Shown one piece after another: positions 25,501 through 34,413 of a stretch of 64,000 nt of DNA (its first letter is position 1; each line of letters starts with the position of its first letter). Origin of the DNA: Pseudomonas tumuqii (GTDB lineage: Bacteria; Pseudomonadota; Gammaproteobacteria; Pseudomonadales; Pseudomonadaceae). Both the position numbers and the translations under genes were made by a program. The stretch lies in contig NZ_JAAOJA010000006.1 in NCBI RefSeq assembly GCF_013184545.1, positions 248,001 to 312,000 of the forward strand, given 5' to 3'. The notes under the pieces were generated by a model that worked only from the letters and a program-made list of their open reading frames with translations, searched no databases and was not told the origin of the DNA.

Positions 25501-27804
25501 TCACGCGCGACCCTCCGGCGGTTCGAGCGGCAGGGCGGGGGCAAGGTCCGCCTCGTCACTCGGCGCACTCACCAGAATGCGGCCCTGGCGCAGGAGTTTG
25601 CCGGCACAGATGCTGTCCACCGCTTCGCTGAAATAGAACCCTTGCGCCTGGTTCGTCGAGCCGGCCGAGATCAGCAGGGCACGCTGCTCCTGGGTTTCCA
25701 CGCCGCCGGCAATGATGCCAATGCCCAGCTCGCGGGCGAAGTTGATGATGGCGCGGATGGTCGTGGCGCTCTCTGGATCCTCGCTGGCCGAGTTGATGAA
25801 GGACTGCGCGATCTTCAGGCGGTTGACCCGGTAGGTCTTGAGGTAGTCGCACGAGGAGTATTCGGCGCCGAAATCGTCGATGGCGATCTTCACGCCGAGT
25901 TCCCGCAGCTGGGGCAGGACGTCGTTGCGGGTCCATTTGGTCTGGGCCAGCGTGGCCTCGGTCACGTCGAATTCCAGATCGGCGGGGGTCAGCCCCCACT
26001 TGGCGATGGTTGCACTGACATCGCGAACCAGTTCCTGCCCGCTCTTGATCTGGGCCAGCGAGAGGTTGATCGCGATCAGCGGTGGGGCCATGCCCGCGTC
26101 GCGCCAGTGGCGCATCTGCCGGCAGGCCTGTTCCAGCACCCAGTGTCCGAGCGCCACTATGCTGCCGGTTCGTTCCGCGATGTGGATGAACACGTCGGCG
26201 GCGAGCAGGCCGCGCGTGGGGTGGTTCCAGCGCACCAGCGCCTCCATGCCGAGAATCTTTCCGGAAGACAGCTCGACCTGGGGTTGGTAATACAGCTCCA
26301 GCTCGTCCTGATCGATCGCTTTTTTCAGGTCATTGCCCAGGGTTACCCGTTCGAGCACCTGCTGGTCGAGATCCTCGGAGTGAAAGTGGTACTGGTTACG
26401 GCCCTCTTCCTTGGACCGGTAGAGCGCCAGGTCGGCCTGGGTGAGCATGGCGTCCGCTCCCGCGCTGCCCGGCGCATAGGGGCAGATGCCGATGCTGACC
26501 GAGATGCGCACCTCGTTGCCGTTGAGCGAGTAGGCACGCGCCAGGGTGGTCTGGATGTTTTTCGCCAGCGCGCCCGCGTTCGCCGGCTCGTCCATGTGCA
26601 ATTGCAAGATTGCAAACTCGTCGCCGCCCAGGCGGGCGACCACATCGCTCTCGCGGGTACAGTCCTTGATGCGCGTGGAGACTTCCTGGAGCAGCAGGTC
26701 GCCGACCGGGTGGCCGAGGGTATCGTTGACTTCCTTGAAGTGGTCGAGGTCCAGGTAGAAGATCGCGAACGAGGGGGCGCCGCGCTCGGCCGCGGCGAAG
26801 GCCTGACTCAGGCGCTCGATGAAGGTCGCCCGGTTGGCCAGGCCGGTGAGCCCGTCGGTGCGGGCGAGCAGGGCGATTTTTTCCTCGGCCAGCTTGCGCT
26901 CGGTAATGTCGAGAATGATGCCTTCGATCTCGATCAGCTGGCCCTCGCTGTTGCGCACCGGGACGTAGCGGTTCTCGACCCAGCGGTAAGTGCCGGCGCC
27001 GGTCAGCAGGCGGAATTCGATCGAGGCGCCCTGGGTGCTCTTCTCCAACACCTGCCCCATCGCCGCGTCGAGCATCCGCAGGTCGTCCGGGTGGATCAGT
27101 TCTTGCGCCCAGTTCGGCGAGGCCACCAGGCGGGCGGCATCGTGGCCGAACTTGGTGATGTTGTGCGAGATGTACATCAGGGGAAACGCCGGCTCGCCGC
27201 GCAGGCGGTAAAGGATGGTCGGGCTGTTGCGCACGATGATGTTGGCGTCGGACAGCTCCTTGGTTCTTTCCTCGACCGCCTGCTCCAGGGCGCTCATCTT
27301 CATGGCCGCGGCTTGCGTCATCTGCCACTTCACGGTCAGCGCGCTGGCCATCTGACGGATCTCGATCGCGTCGAAGGGCTTCTTCAGGATCAGCAGGCGG
27401 TCGGCCAGGTCGAGGCGCTCGGCCATTTCCTCCCAGGAATAGTCGGAGTAGGCGGTGCAGAGGGCAACCTGCAGCTGGGGGTCGGCTTGCCAGAGGCGCT
27501 CGACGGTCTCGACCCCATCCCAGCCGGGCGGCATGCGCATGTCGATGAACGCCATGGCATAGGGCCGATCCTGCGCCAGCGCGTCGGTGAGCATGGTCAG
27601 GGCTTCCTGGCCCTGATAGGCGGAGTCGAGTTCGAAGGCTTGCTCCACGGGCGGGACGTCGCCGAACAGGGCCGCCTCGGCGGCGGCCAGCATGGCTTCG
27701 CTGTCCTGGCCGGCGCCGAGAATCTTGCAGAAGTCCTGGTGGATTGCCGGGTTGTCGTCGATTACCAGAATGCGCCGGTTGCCGGCATAGGGCGGCCTGA
27801 TCAT
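25501..27804 (-). CDS. REC-PAS-GGDEF-EAL c-di-GMP protein with degenerate EAL site
   Basis: 767 residues. REC domain (8-150, phospho-acceptor D88 in AFIDMRMP), PAS (about 190-305), GGDEF (about 315-475; intact GGDEF at 393-397 and inhibitory I-site R384-x-x-D387), EAL (about 490-740). The GGDEF half should make c-di-GMP. In the EAL half EAL (521-523), N580 and D643/D644 are kept, but the metal ligand expected in ExTE is D613 and the Glu expected in AEGVET is G700 (AGGVET), so phosphodiesterase activity is doubtful. It is the first large gene of the FIST operon and is coupled to a 33-codon leader ORF. It is probably the output of the phosphorelay. Confidence 0.9.
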   Translation of the reverse strand: MIRPPYAGNRRILVIDDNPAIHQDFCKILGAGQDSEAMLAAAEAALFGDVPPVEQAFELDSAYQGQEALTMLTDALAQDRPYAMAFIDMRMPPGWDGVETVERLWQADPQLQVALCTAYSDYSWEEMAERLDLADRLLILKKPFDAIEIRQMASALTVKWQMTQAAAMKMSALEQAVEERTKELSDANIIVRNSPTILYRLRGEPAFPLMYISHNITKFGHDAARLVASPNWAQELIHPDDLRMLDAAMGQVLEKSTQGASIEFRLLTGAGTYRWVENRYVPVRNSEGQLIEIEGIILDITERKLAEEKIALLARTDGLTGLANRATFIERLSQAFAAAERGAPSFAIFYLDLDHFKEVNDTLGHPVGDLLLQEVSTRIKDCTRESDVVARLGGDEFAILQLHMDEPANAGALAKNIQTTLARAYSLNGNEVRISVSIGICPYAPGSAGADAMLTQADLALYRSKEEGRNQYHFHSEDLDQQVLERVTLGNDLKKAIDQDELELYYQPQVELSSGKILGMEALVRWNHPTRGLLAADVFIHIAERTGSIVALGHWVLEQACRQMRHWRDAGMAPPLIAINLSLAQIKSGQELVRDVSATIAKWGLTPADLEFDVTEATLAQTKWTRNDVLPQLRELGVKIAIDDFGAEYSSCDYLKTYRVNRLKIAQSFINSASEDPESATTIRAIINFARELGIGIIAGGVETQEQRALLISAGSTNQAQGFYFSEAVDSICAGKLLRQGRILVSAPSDEADLAPALPLEPPEGRA

Positions 27805-27902
27805 GGCTGGAGCCTCCGGGAGATGGACTGTTCGAAGGTGTCTGGCGGCGCCGGGTCGCTGCGCTCGCCTTCGCCTCTCAGTGGCTCCGTAGGCTTCGTC
27901 AT
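27801..27902 (-). CDS. 33-codon leader ORF at the head of the FIST operon
   Basis: A short frame with ATG at 27902 and TGA at 27801-27803. The stop overlaps the start of the REC-PAS-GGDEF-EAL gene (ATGA), and GGAGC lies 8 nt upstream of its ATG. The peptide begins MTKPTEPLRGEGERSD and ends SISRRLQP; it is hydrophilic, Pro/Glu/Arg-rich and without a signal sequence. No known family is recognised. It may act as a translational-coupling leader rather than as a protein. Coding status is uncertain, but overlap and ribosome-binding site both fit. Confidence 0.45.
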   Translation of the reverse strand: MTKPTEPLRGEGERSDPAPPDTFEQSISRRLQP

Positions 27903-28029
27903 GACCAGTGCTCCGCTGTTCAAGTCCCGGTCAGTGTAGGCGCTATGCTCGAATCTGTCGGCCCAAACGAGTTAAATTCGCATTGACTGTGGCTTGGGCC
28001 CGTTTGGATGCGACGAATTGGCGTGACGC

Positions 28030-29394
28030 TTACTTCACCAGCGTTCTCCAGGCTTTCAGCGATGCCAGCGTATGGGCCTGGGCTTGCCGTGTGGCCAGCG
28101 ACTCGGGGTCGATGGGGCGATGGGCCTGTTCGCTGAGTTTGCTCAGTTCGCCATACAAACGGTCGACTTCCGCCACGTCCAGTACGCTGCGGGCCATGCG
28201 CAGCCAGACCAGCAGGCGCTCGATCCGCGGCAGTTGTTCGGCGAGGTCTTCCGGTTGCTTCTGGTAGCGGTTCAACTGCAGGTCATGGCCTTCTTCGGCC
28301 AGCAAGGTTGGCAGCCAGTTGCCCAGCGGTGCGGCGCCCTGGCGATTGCCGCGGTTGTTGCGTTCGGCCGTCCAGCCCTTGGCCAGCAGCCAGCGTGAGC
28401 TGTTCAGGGAGAACTGGCCCCAGCGCGTGTCTTGCAGTTCGGCGGCGAACTGTGCCGGTGCGGCCTGGCGCACGGCATCGTCGAGTTGACCGGCCTGCAG
28501 CCGTGGGCGCCAGTCGTTGAGCAGGGCGTCGAGGGTCTGGCGCAGTTCGCTGCTGCTGCTGCGCGGCGCGGCCTGGCCGAGGCTGCCGATCAAGGCACGC
28601 AGGCCGACCAGTTGTTCCAGCCAGTCGACCAGCAGGCGCCAGTGGCCATTGAAGCGGTATTGCTCGGCCAGGCGCTGGCTGCTGCCGAGCAGGTGCCAGG
28701 CGATGGCGGCAAAGCCGTCATCCAGGCTCATTTCGGCGGTTAGCTCAGGGGCCGGCAGGCTGAGGCTGTAACTGTTGGCATCGAACAGGCGGTAGCCGCG
28801 CTCGGCCTTGCTAATGTCGCAAGGCATCAGCGGCAGATCGGCGGCGAGTTCGGCGGCCAGCTCCAGCAAGGCAGCAGGTTCGCCCTGGCGCAGCTCCAGT
28901 TCCAGCTCGCAGATTTCTTCCTCGCCTTCGCCGGCGAGGACCTTGCCGAGATCCAGGGCAGCCTCGATGACCACCTTGGCCTTGCCGCGACCCCAGGCGA
29001 TGTCGGCCCGCTGGCGGACGAAGTCGGTGCTGAAGAGCGGTTGCAGCAGGCTCTTGTCCAGCTCGGCCAGGGCCGCCGGCCAGCAACTGTCGTCGAGCTT
29101 GCTCAGATCCAGTTCGGCCCGGTCCAGCGACCAGTCGAACTCGTTGCGCTCGGACAGGCCGGCAACGCTCTGGCCACGGCTTTTCAGGGTCTGGATAAAG
29201 GCATCGCCATCGCGGCGGATGCGCAATGCGACCTTGGCCTGGGCCAGATCACGGGCGGGCGTGTCGTAATATTGATTGAACAGCTCGCGCTGTTCCCAGC
29301 CGCCCTTGTTGCGCTTTTTCAGCAGAGGGTGCTCGCGCAGGGCTGCCAGGGTGTCGCGGCTGACCCGCAATTTGATTTCGGTTTCTTTGACCAT
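28030..29394 (-). CDS. CYTH-CHAD domain protein (inorganic triphosphatase type)
   Basis: 454 residues. The N-terminal CYTH domain (about 1-200) begins with the ExExK signature (E4, E6, K8 in KETEIKLRV), followed by the tunnel residues in ALRIRRDGDAFIQTLKSRG and an ELELELRQGEP strand. The C-terminal CHAD domain (about 225-450) is helical and rich in conserved His/Arg/Lys. E. coli YgiF, with this layout, hydrolyses inorganic triphosphate; CHAD domains bind polyphosphate. It lies divergently beside the DUF47-Pit phosphate transport pair, which fits a phosphate/polyphosphate role (inference). Confidence 0.88.
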   Translation of the reverse strand: MVKETEIKLRVSRDTLAALREHPLLKKRNKGGWEQRELFNQYYDTPARDLAQAKVALRIRRDGDAFIQTLKSRGQSVAGLSERNEFDWSLDRAELDLSKLDDSCWPAALAELDKSLLQPLFSTDFVRQRADIAWGRGKAKVVIEAALDLGKVLAGEGEEEICELELELRQGEPAALLELAAELAADLPLMPCDISKAERGYRLFDANSYSLSLPAPELTAEMSLDDGFAAIAWHLLGSSQRLAEQYRFNGHWRLLVDWLEQLVGLRALIGSLGQAAPRSSSSELRQTLDALLNDWRPRLQAGQLDDAVRQAAPAQFAAELQDTRWGQFSLNSSRWLLAKGWTAERNNRGNRQGAAPLGNWLPTLLAEEGHDLQLNRYQKQPEDLAEQLPRIERLLVWLRMARSVLDVAEVDRLYGELSKLSEQAHRPIDPESLATRQAQAHTLASLKAWRTLVK

Positions 29395-29506
29395 GATGGT
29401 GAGCTAAGCGCCTACTGTGAAATTGTGACTGTCTGATGATGCGTGCTGGCGAGCTTTTCGAGCGATCCGTATACTTGCCGCCTTCTTTAAAGTCGGGGTT
29501 CACCCT

Positions 29507-30184
29507 ATGCCACTCAATCCATTCGCCAGCCTGTTCGGTCGCTCGCCCATCGGGCCGATGCAGAAGCACTTCGCCAAAGCCCATGAGTGCGCCGCACACC
29601 TGGTGCCTTTTTTCGACGCCGTGATGGCTGAGGATTGGGTCAAGGTGGCACAGGTGCAACAGGACATGGCGCGGCTGGAGGACGAAGCCGACAAGCTCAA
29701 GAAAAGCGTACGCTTGCACCTGCCCAAGAGCTTGTTTCTGCCAGTGCCGCGTTCGGATCTGCTTGAGCTGCTGAGTGTACAGGACAAAGTTGCCAACCGC
29801 GCCAAGGACATCGCCGGCCTGATGCTGGGTCGCGAAATGGCCATCCCGCAGGCTTTGCAGCCGCTGATGGGGGCCTTTGTGCAGCGCACCGTGGATGCCA
29901 GCGCCCAGGCGCTGAAAGCCATGAACGAGCTGGATGAGCTGCTGGAAACCGGGTTTGGCGGGCGCGAAGCCGCCCTGGTCGGATCCATGGTCGAGGAGCT
30001 GGAGCAGATCGAGCGCGACACCGATCTGATGCAGATCGAAGTACGCCGTGCCCTGTTCAAACTGGAAAAGGATCTCCCCCCGGTCGACGTGATGTTCCTC
30101 TACCAGATCATCGAATGGATCGGCGATGTCGCCGACCGTGCCGAGCGGGTCGGTAACCGACTGGAACAACTGCTGGCGCGCTAA
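29507..30184 (+). CDS. DUF47/TIGR00153 PhoU-like protein
   Basis: 225 residues, almost entirely helical, with the TIGR00153 pattern: FGRSPIGPMQKHFAKAHECA at the start, DKLKKSVRLHLPKSLFLPVPR around residue 65 and LYQIIEWIGDVADRAERVGNRLE at the end. These PhoU-like cytoplasmic proteins are encoded with Pit-type phosphate transporters and are thought to regulate them. The Pit gene starts 39 bp downstream, so the two form an operon. Confidence 0.9.
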   Translation: MPLNPFASLFGRSPIGPMQKHFAKAHECAAHLVPFFDAVMAEDWVKVAQVQQDMARLEDEADKLKKSVRLHLPKSLFLPVPRSDLLELLSVQDKVANRAKDIAGLMLGREMAIPQALQPLMGAFVQRTVDASAQALKAMNELDELLETGFGGREAALVGSMVEELEQIERDTDLMQIEVRRALFKLEKDLPPVDVMFLYQIIEWIGDVADRAERVGNRLEQLLAR

Positions 30185-30223
30185 GCGCCAGTGTCCTTTC
30201 TGGAATCTACGGATTAATTATTT

Positions 30224-31486
30224 ATGTCTCTGATTGCGGACTACGGCCTCGTACTTCTGCTGCTTGCCTGCCTCTTCGGCTTTTTCATGGCCTGGGGCGT
30301 GGGTGCCAACGACGTGGCCAACGCCATGGGCACCTCGGTCGGCTCGCGGGCACTGACCATCAAGCAGGCGATCCTGATCGCCATGGTCTTCGAGTTTGCC
30401 GGCGCCTACCTGGCCGGCGGCGAGGTCACCGAAACGATCAAGAGCGGCATCGTCGACGCCTCGATGATCACCCCGGACCTGATGGTGCTGGGCATGATGT
30501 CGGCGTTGCTGGCGGCCGGTACCTGGCTGTTGATTGCCTCGACGCGTGGCTGGCCGGTGTCCACCACCCATTCGATCGTCGGCGCGGTGATCGGCTTCGC
30601 CGCGGTCGGCGTGTCCATGGACGCGGTGCACTGGGCCGGTGTCGGCCCGATCGTCGCCAGCTGGGTGATCTCGCCGCTGCTCTCCGGCATTGTCGCCTTC
30701 GGCCTGTTCGTCAGCGTGCAACGGCTGATCATCGATACCGATGAGCCCTTCCTCAACGCCAAGCGCTTCGTGCCGCTGTATATGTTCGCCACCGGCTTCA
30801 TGGTCAGCATCATGACCCTGACCAAGGGCCTCAAGCATATCGGCCTCAGCCTCTCCAGCACCGAAGGTTTCTTCCTCGCCGCGGGCGTCGGGGTCCTGGT
30901 GATGCTGCTGGGGATTGCCCTGCTCAGCCGGATCAAGATCGACGTCGAGGCGGACAAGGACTTCCACTACGCCAGCGTGGAGAAGGTCTTCGCCGTGCTG
31001 ATGATCTTCACCGCCTGCTCCATGGCCTTCGCCCATGGCTCCAACGATGTGGCCAACGCGGTCGGCCCGCTGGCGGCCATTGTCGAGGTAATCCGGTCCG
31101 GTGGTGAGGCTGTCGGCGCCAAGGCGCCGGTGCCGAGTTGGGTGCTGCTGCTCGGCGCGGTGGGGATCGTCATCGGCCTGGCCACCTATGGCTACAAGGT
31201 GATCGCCACCATCGGCAAGGAAATCACCGAACTGACCCCGAGCCGCGGTTTCGCCGCCGAGCTGGCCACCGCCACCACCGTGGTCGGCGCCTCGGCCATC
31301 GGCCTGCCGGTGTCCACCACCCACACCCTGGTCGGCGCGGTACTGGGCGTCGGCCTGGCGCGGGGTATCGGCGCGCTGAACCTGGGCGTGATCGGCAAGA
31401 TCTTCGTGTCCTGGCTGATCACCCTGCCGGTCGGTGCCGCCCTGGCCATCGTGTTCTTCTATATCCTGCGCGGCATCTTCCTCTGA
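30224..31486 (+). CDS. pit: Low-affinity inorganic phosphate transporter, PiT family
   Basis: A 420-residue inner-membrane protein with about ten helices. The duplicated PiT signatures are both present: GANDVANAMGTSVGSRALT near residue 27 and HGSNDVANAVGPLAAIVEV near residue 272, each with the Asn-Asp pair that binds phosphate. The paired VSTTHSIVGAVIGF and VSTTHTLVGAVLGV helices show the internal duplication. It should import metal-phosphate with protons or sodium. It lies in an operon with the upstream DUF47 gene. Confidence 0.93.
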   Translation: MSLIADYGLVLLLLACLFGFFMAWGVGANDVANAMGTSVGSRALTIKQAILIAMVFEFAGAYLAGGEVTETIKSGIVDASMITPDLMVLGMMSALLAAGTWLLIASTRGWPVSTTHSIVGAVIGFAAVGVSMDAVHWAGVGPIVASWVISPLLSGIVAFGLFVSVQRLIIDTDEPFLNAKRFVPLYMFATGFMVSIMTLTKGLKHIGLSLSSTEGFFLAAGVGVLVMLLGIALLSRIKIDVEADKDFHYASVEKVFAVLMIFTACSMAFAHGSNDVANAVGPLAAIVEVIRSGGEAVGAKAPVPSWVLLLGAVGIVIGLATYGYKVIATIGKEITELTPSRGFAAELATATTVVGASAIGLPVSTTHTLVGAVLGVGLARGIGALNLGVIGKIFVSWLITLPVGAALAIVFFYILRGIFL

Positions 31487-31562
31487 GTCGGAGATAGTCT
31501 CGACGGTTTCATCCGCACCGGCGTTGCCCCTATGATGGTGGCAACGCCCGCGGAGACCGCCA

Positions 31563-32714
31563 ATGCCCCTGCCTTCCTTCAAAGAGCAATTCGCCGCGCT
31601 GATCGCCGCGCCTTCGGTGAGCTGCACCCAGACGCGCTGGGATCAGTCCAACCGGCCGGTGATCGAGCTGCTCTCGAGCTGGCTGGGCGACCTCGGTTTC
31701 GCCTGCGAGGTGCAGGAAATCAGGCCGGGTAAATTCAATCTACTGGCCAGTTACGGCAGCGGCCCTGGCGGCCTGGTGCTGGCTGGGCACAGCGACACAG
31801 TGCCGTTCGATGCGGCCTTGTGGCAGAGCGATCCGCTCAAGCTGACCGAGGTTGATGGTCGCTGGGTCGGCCTGGGCAGTTGCGACATGAAGGGCTTCTT
31901 CGCCCTGGTCATCGAGGCGTTGCAACCCTTGCTGGCACAGCGCTTCCTGCAGCCGCTGCTGATTCTCGCCACCTGCGACGAGGAAAGCTCGATGTCCGGC
32001 GCCCGCGCCCTGGCCGCGGCTGGCCGGCCCCTGGGGCGCGCCGCGGTGATCGGCGAGCCGACCGGGCTCAAGCCGATCCGCCTGCACAAGGGCATCATGA
32101 TGGAGCGCATCGACATCCTCGGCCAGAGCGGTCATTCCTCCGACCCGAGCCTCGGCCACAGCGCCCTGGAGGCGATGCAGGATGTGCTGAGTGAACTGCG
32201 CGGCCTGCGCGGCCAGTGGCAGCGCGAATTCAACAACCCGCAGTTCGGCGTGCCGGTACCGACCCTGAATCTCGGCTGTATCCACGGTGGCGACAACCCC
32301 AATCGCATCTGCGGCCAGTGCTCGCTGGAATTCGACCTGCGCCCGCTGCCGGGCATGCAGCCGGAACTGCTGCGCGCGGCGATCCGGCAGAAGCTGCAAC
32401 CGCTGGCCGAGTGGCACCAGGTCAAGATCGACTTCGCCCCGCTGTTTCCCAGCGTGCCGCCCTTCGAGCAGGCCGCCGACAGCGAATTGGTGCGCCTGGC
32501 TGAGCGCCTGACCGGGCACAGCGCGGCTTCGGTGGCGTTTGCCACCGAAGCGCCTTATCTTCAGCAGCTTGGCTGCGAGACCCTGGTGCTCGGCCCCGGC
32601 GATATCGACTGTGCCCACCAGCCGGGCGAGTACCTGGAAATGTCACGTCTCGAGCCGACTGTGCGTCTGTTACGTGAGCTGATTCAACACTACTGCCTGA
32701 GTCCGGCCCCATGA
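31563..32714 (+). CDS. argE: Acetylornithine deacetylase
   Basis: 383 residues, M20 metallopeptidase family. It removes the acetyl group from N-acetylornithine to give ornithine in arginine synthesis. Zinc-site motifs are visible: LAGHSDTVPFD, GSCDMKGFFALV (bridging Asp) and CDEESSMSGARAL with the catalytic Glu, plus the dimerisation segment NLGCIHGGDNPNRICG. ATG 31563 is preceded by GGAGACCGCC. It stands 145 bp before argA on the same strand, a common pseudomonad arrangement for these two steps. Confidence 0.93.
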   Translation: MPLPSFKEQFAALIAAPSVSCTQTRWDQSNRPVIELLSSWLGDLGFACEVQEIRPGKFNLLASYGSGPGGLVLAGHSDTVPFDAALWQSDPLKLTEVDGRWVGLGSCDMKGFFALVIEALQPLLAQRFLQPLLILATCDEESSMSGARALAAAGRPLGRAAVIGEPTGLKPIRLHKGIMMERIDILGQSGHSSDPSLGHSALEAMQDVLSELRGLRGQWQREFNNPQFGVPVPTLNLGCIHGGDNPNRICGQCSLEFDLRPLPGMQPELLRAAIRQKLQPLAEWHQVKIDFAPLFPSVPPFEQAADSELVRLAERLTGHSAASVAFATEAPYLQQLGCETLVLGPGDIDCAHQPGEYLEMSRLEPTVRLLRELIQHYCLSPAP

Positions 32715-32858
32715 GCCTGCATGCGGCCCTTGCCAACCGGAGGAGCGAACGCGTGATGCCCCAACTGCGACGATAAAGCGGGTAACGATGGCTGCTTCGT
32801 CTGGCGCTCGCGCGCTTTGTTTATGCGTTCTGTTCACGACTCACAGGTTCTCTGCACC

Positions 32859-34157
32859 ATGCACGACTACGTCAATTGGCTCCGCCACGCTTCGCCCTAT
32901 ATCAATGCCCACCGCGACTGCACCTTCGTCGTGATGCTGCCGGGCGAGGGCGTCGCCCACCCGAATTTCGGCAATATCGTCCACGACCTGGTGCTGCTGC
33001 ACAGCCTCGGCGTGCGCCTGGTGCTGGTGCACGGCTCGCGCTCGCAGATCGAGGCACGTCTGGCCGCGCGCGGCATAACCCCGCACTTTCACCGTGATCT
33101 GCGGGTCACCGACGGCGCGACCCTGGAGTGCGTGATCGATGCGGTCGGCCAGCTGCGCATCGCCATCGAGGCGCGCCTGTCGATGGACATGGCCGCCTCG
33201 CCGATGCAGGGCGCGCGCCTGCGCGTGGCCAGCGGCAACTTCGTCACCGCGCGGCCGATCGGCGTGGTCGACGGCATCGACTATCACCACACCGGCGAAG
33301 TGCGCCGGGTCGACCGCAAGGGTATCGGTCGCCTGCTCGACGAGCGCAGCATCGTGCTGCTGTCGCCGCTGGGCTATTCGCCGACCGGGGAAATCTTCAA
33401 CCTGGCCTGCGAAGACGTGGCCACCCGTGCGGCCATCGACCTGGGCGCCGACAAGCTGCTGCTGTTCAGTGCCGAGCGCGGCCTGCTCGACGAAGAAGGC
33501 AAGCTGGTGCGCGAACTGCGGCCGCAGCAGGTGCCGACTTACCTGGCGCGGCTGGGCAACAGCTATCAGGGCGAGCTGCTCGACGCCGCGGCCCAGGCCT
33601 GCCGCGCCGGGGTCAAGCGCGCGCATCTGGTCAGCTATGTGGAGGACGGCTCGCTGCTGACCGAACTGTTCACCCGCGATGGTGGCGGCACCCTGGTCGA
33701 CCAGGAACAGTTCGAGTCATTGCGCGAGGCGAATATCGGTGATGTCGGCGGACTGATCGAATTGATCAGTCCGCTGGAAGAGCAGGGCATCCTGGTGCGC
33801 CGTTCGCGCGAGGTGCTGGAGCGCGAGATCGAGCAGTTCAGTATCGTCGAGCGCGACGGTCTGATCATCGCCTGCGCGGCGCTGTACCAGATCGACGAGT
33901 CGGACTACGGCGAGCTGGCCTGCCTGGCAGTCAACCCCGACTATCGCCACGGCGGTCGCGGCGACGAACTGCTTGAACGCATCGAGGCCCGTGCCCGCGC
34001 CCAGGGCTTGAAGCACCTGTTCGTGCTCACCACCCGGACCGCCCACTGGTTCCGCGAACGCGGCTTCGTGCCCAGCAGCGTCGACCGCCTGCCGGCAGCA
34101 CGCGCCTCGCTGTACAACTTCCAGCGCAACTCCAAGGTGTTCGAGAAGGCGCTCTAG
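32859..34157 (+). CDS. argA: N-acetylglutamate synthase
   Basis: 432 residues. It acetylates glutamate with acetyl-CoA, the first step of arginine synthesis, and is usually feedback-inhibited by arginine. It has an N-terminal amino-acid-kinase-like domain (about 1-285, FVVMLPGEGVAHPNFGNIVHD, LVLVHGSRSQIEARL) and a C-terminal GNAT domain (about 290-432, CLAVNPDYRHGGRGDELLERI for acetyl-CoA). Start ATG 32859 (MHDYVNWLRHASPYINAH) matches the family; the longer frame from 32817 adds 14 residues without support. Confidence 0.95.
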   Translation: MHDYVNWLRHASPYINAHRDCTFVVMLPGEGVAHPNFGNIVHDLVLLHSLGVRLVLVHGSRSQIEARLAARGITPHFHRDLRVTDGATLECVIDAVGQLRIAIEARLSMDMAASPMQGARLRVASGNFVTARPIGVVDGIDYHHTGEVRRVDRKGIGRLLDERSIVLLSPLGYSPTGEIFNLACEDVATRAAIDLGADKLLLFSAERGLLDEEGKLVRELRPQQVPTYLARLGNSYQGELLDAAAQACRAGVKRAHLVSYVEDGSLLTELFTRDGGGTLVDQEQFESLREANIGDVGGLIELISPLEEQGILVRRSREVLEREIEQFSIVERDGLIIACAALYQIDESDYGELACLAVNPDYRHGGRGDELLERIEARARAQGLKHLFVLTTRTAHWFRERGFVPSSVDRLPAARASLYNFQRNSKVFEKAL

Positions 34158-34413
34158 CCGAACATGCCGGCGGTGTCCGGTATGGGCCTCTCGCCGGAGT
34201 GATTGTGGGCGACGGGGTAGGCCTGGCCGGCGATCTCGGGCTGCATGGCACCGTGCCGGAAAAAGCGACCGCTGCAGCGCGGCCCCGTTCGTGCTTGAAG
34301 GCAAGGGCGGACTGGTTGCTGAAACACCACGGTCTCCCTGGTCAGGTCATGCAGGCCGAGGGTGCCGGCCTGCATGGCCGTAACGATCATGGAAGACCTA
34401 TTGCGCGGCCAGC
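34158..34413. other. Region downstream of the hcp remnant
   Basis: An open frame on the minus strand (34154-34417) can be translated but resembles nothing I know and has mixed codon use; I do not call it a gene. It may be rearranged DNA joined to hcp when the gene was truncated. Confidence 0.4.

Noticed and set aside
18916..27902. FIST operon as a recently acquired mobile island
   Set aside because: No integrase, IS, tRNA or direct repeat at the edges, and base composition looks like the surroundings.
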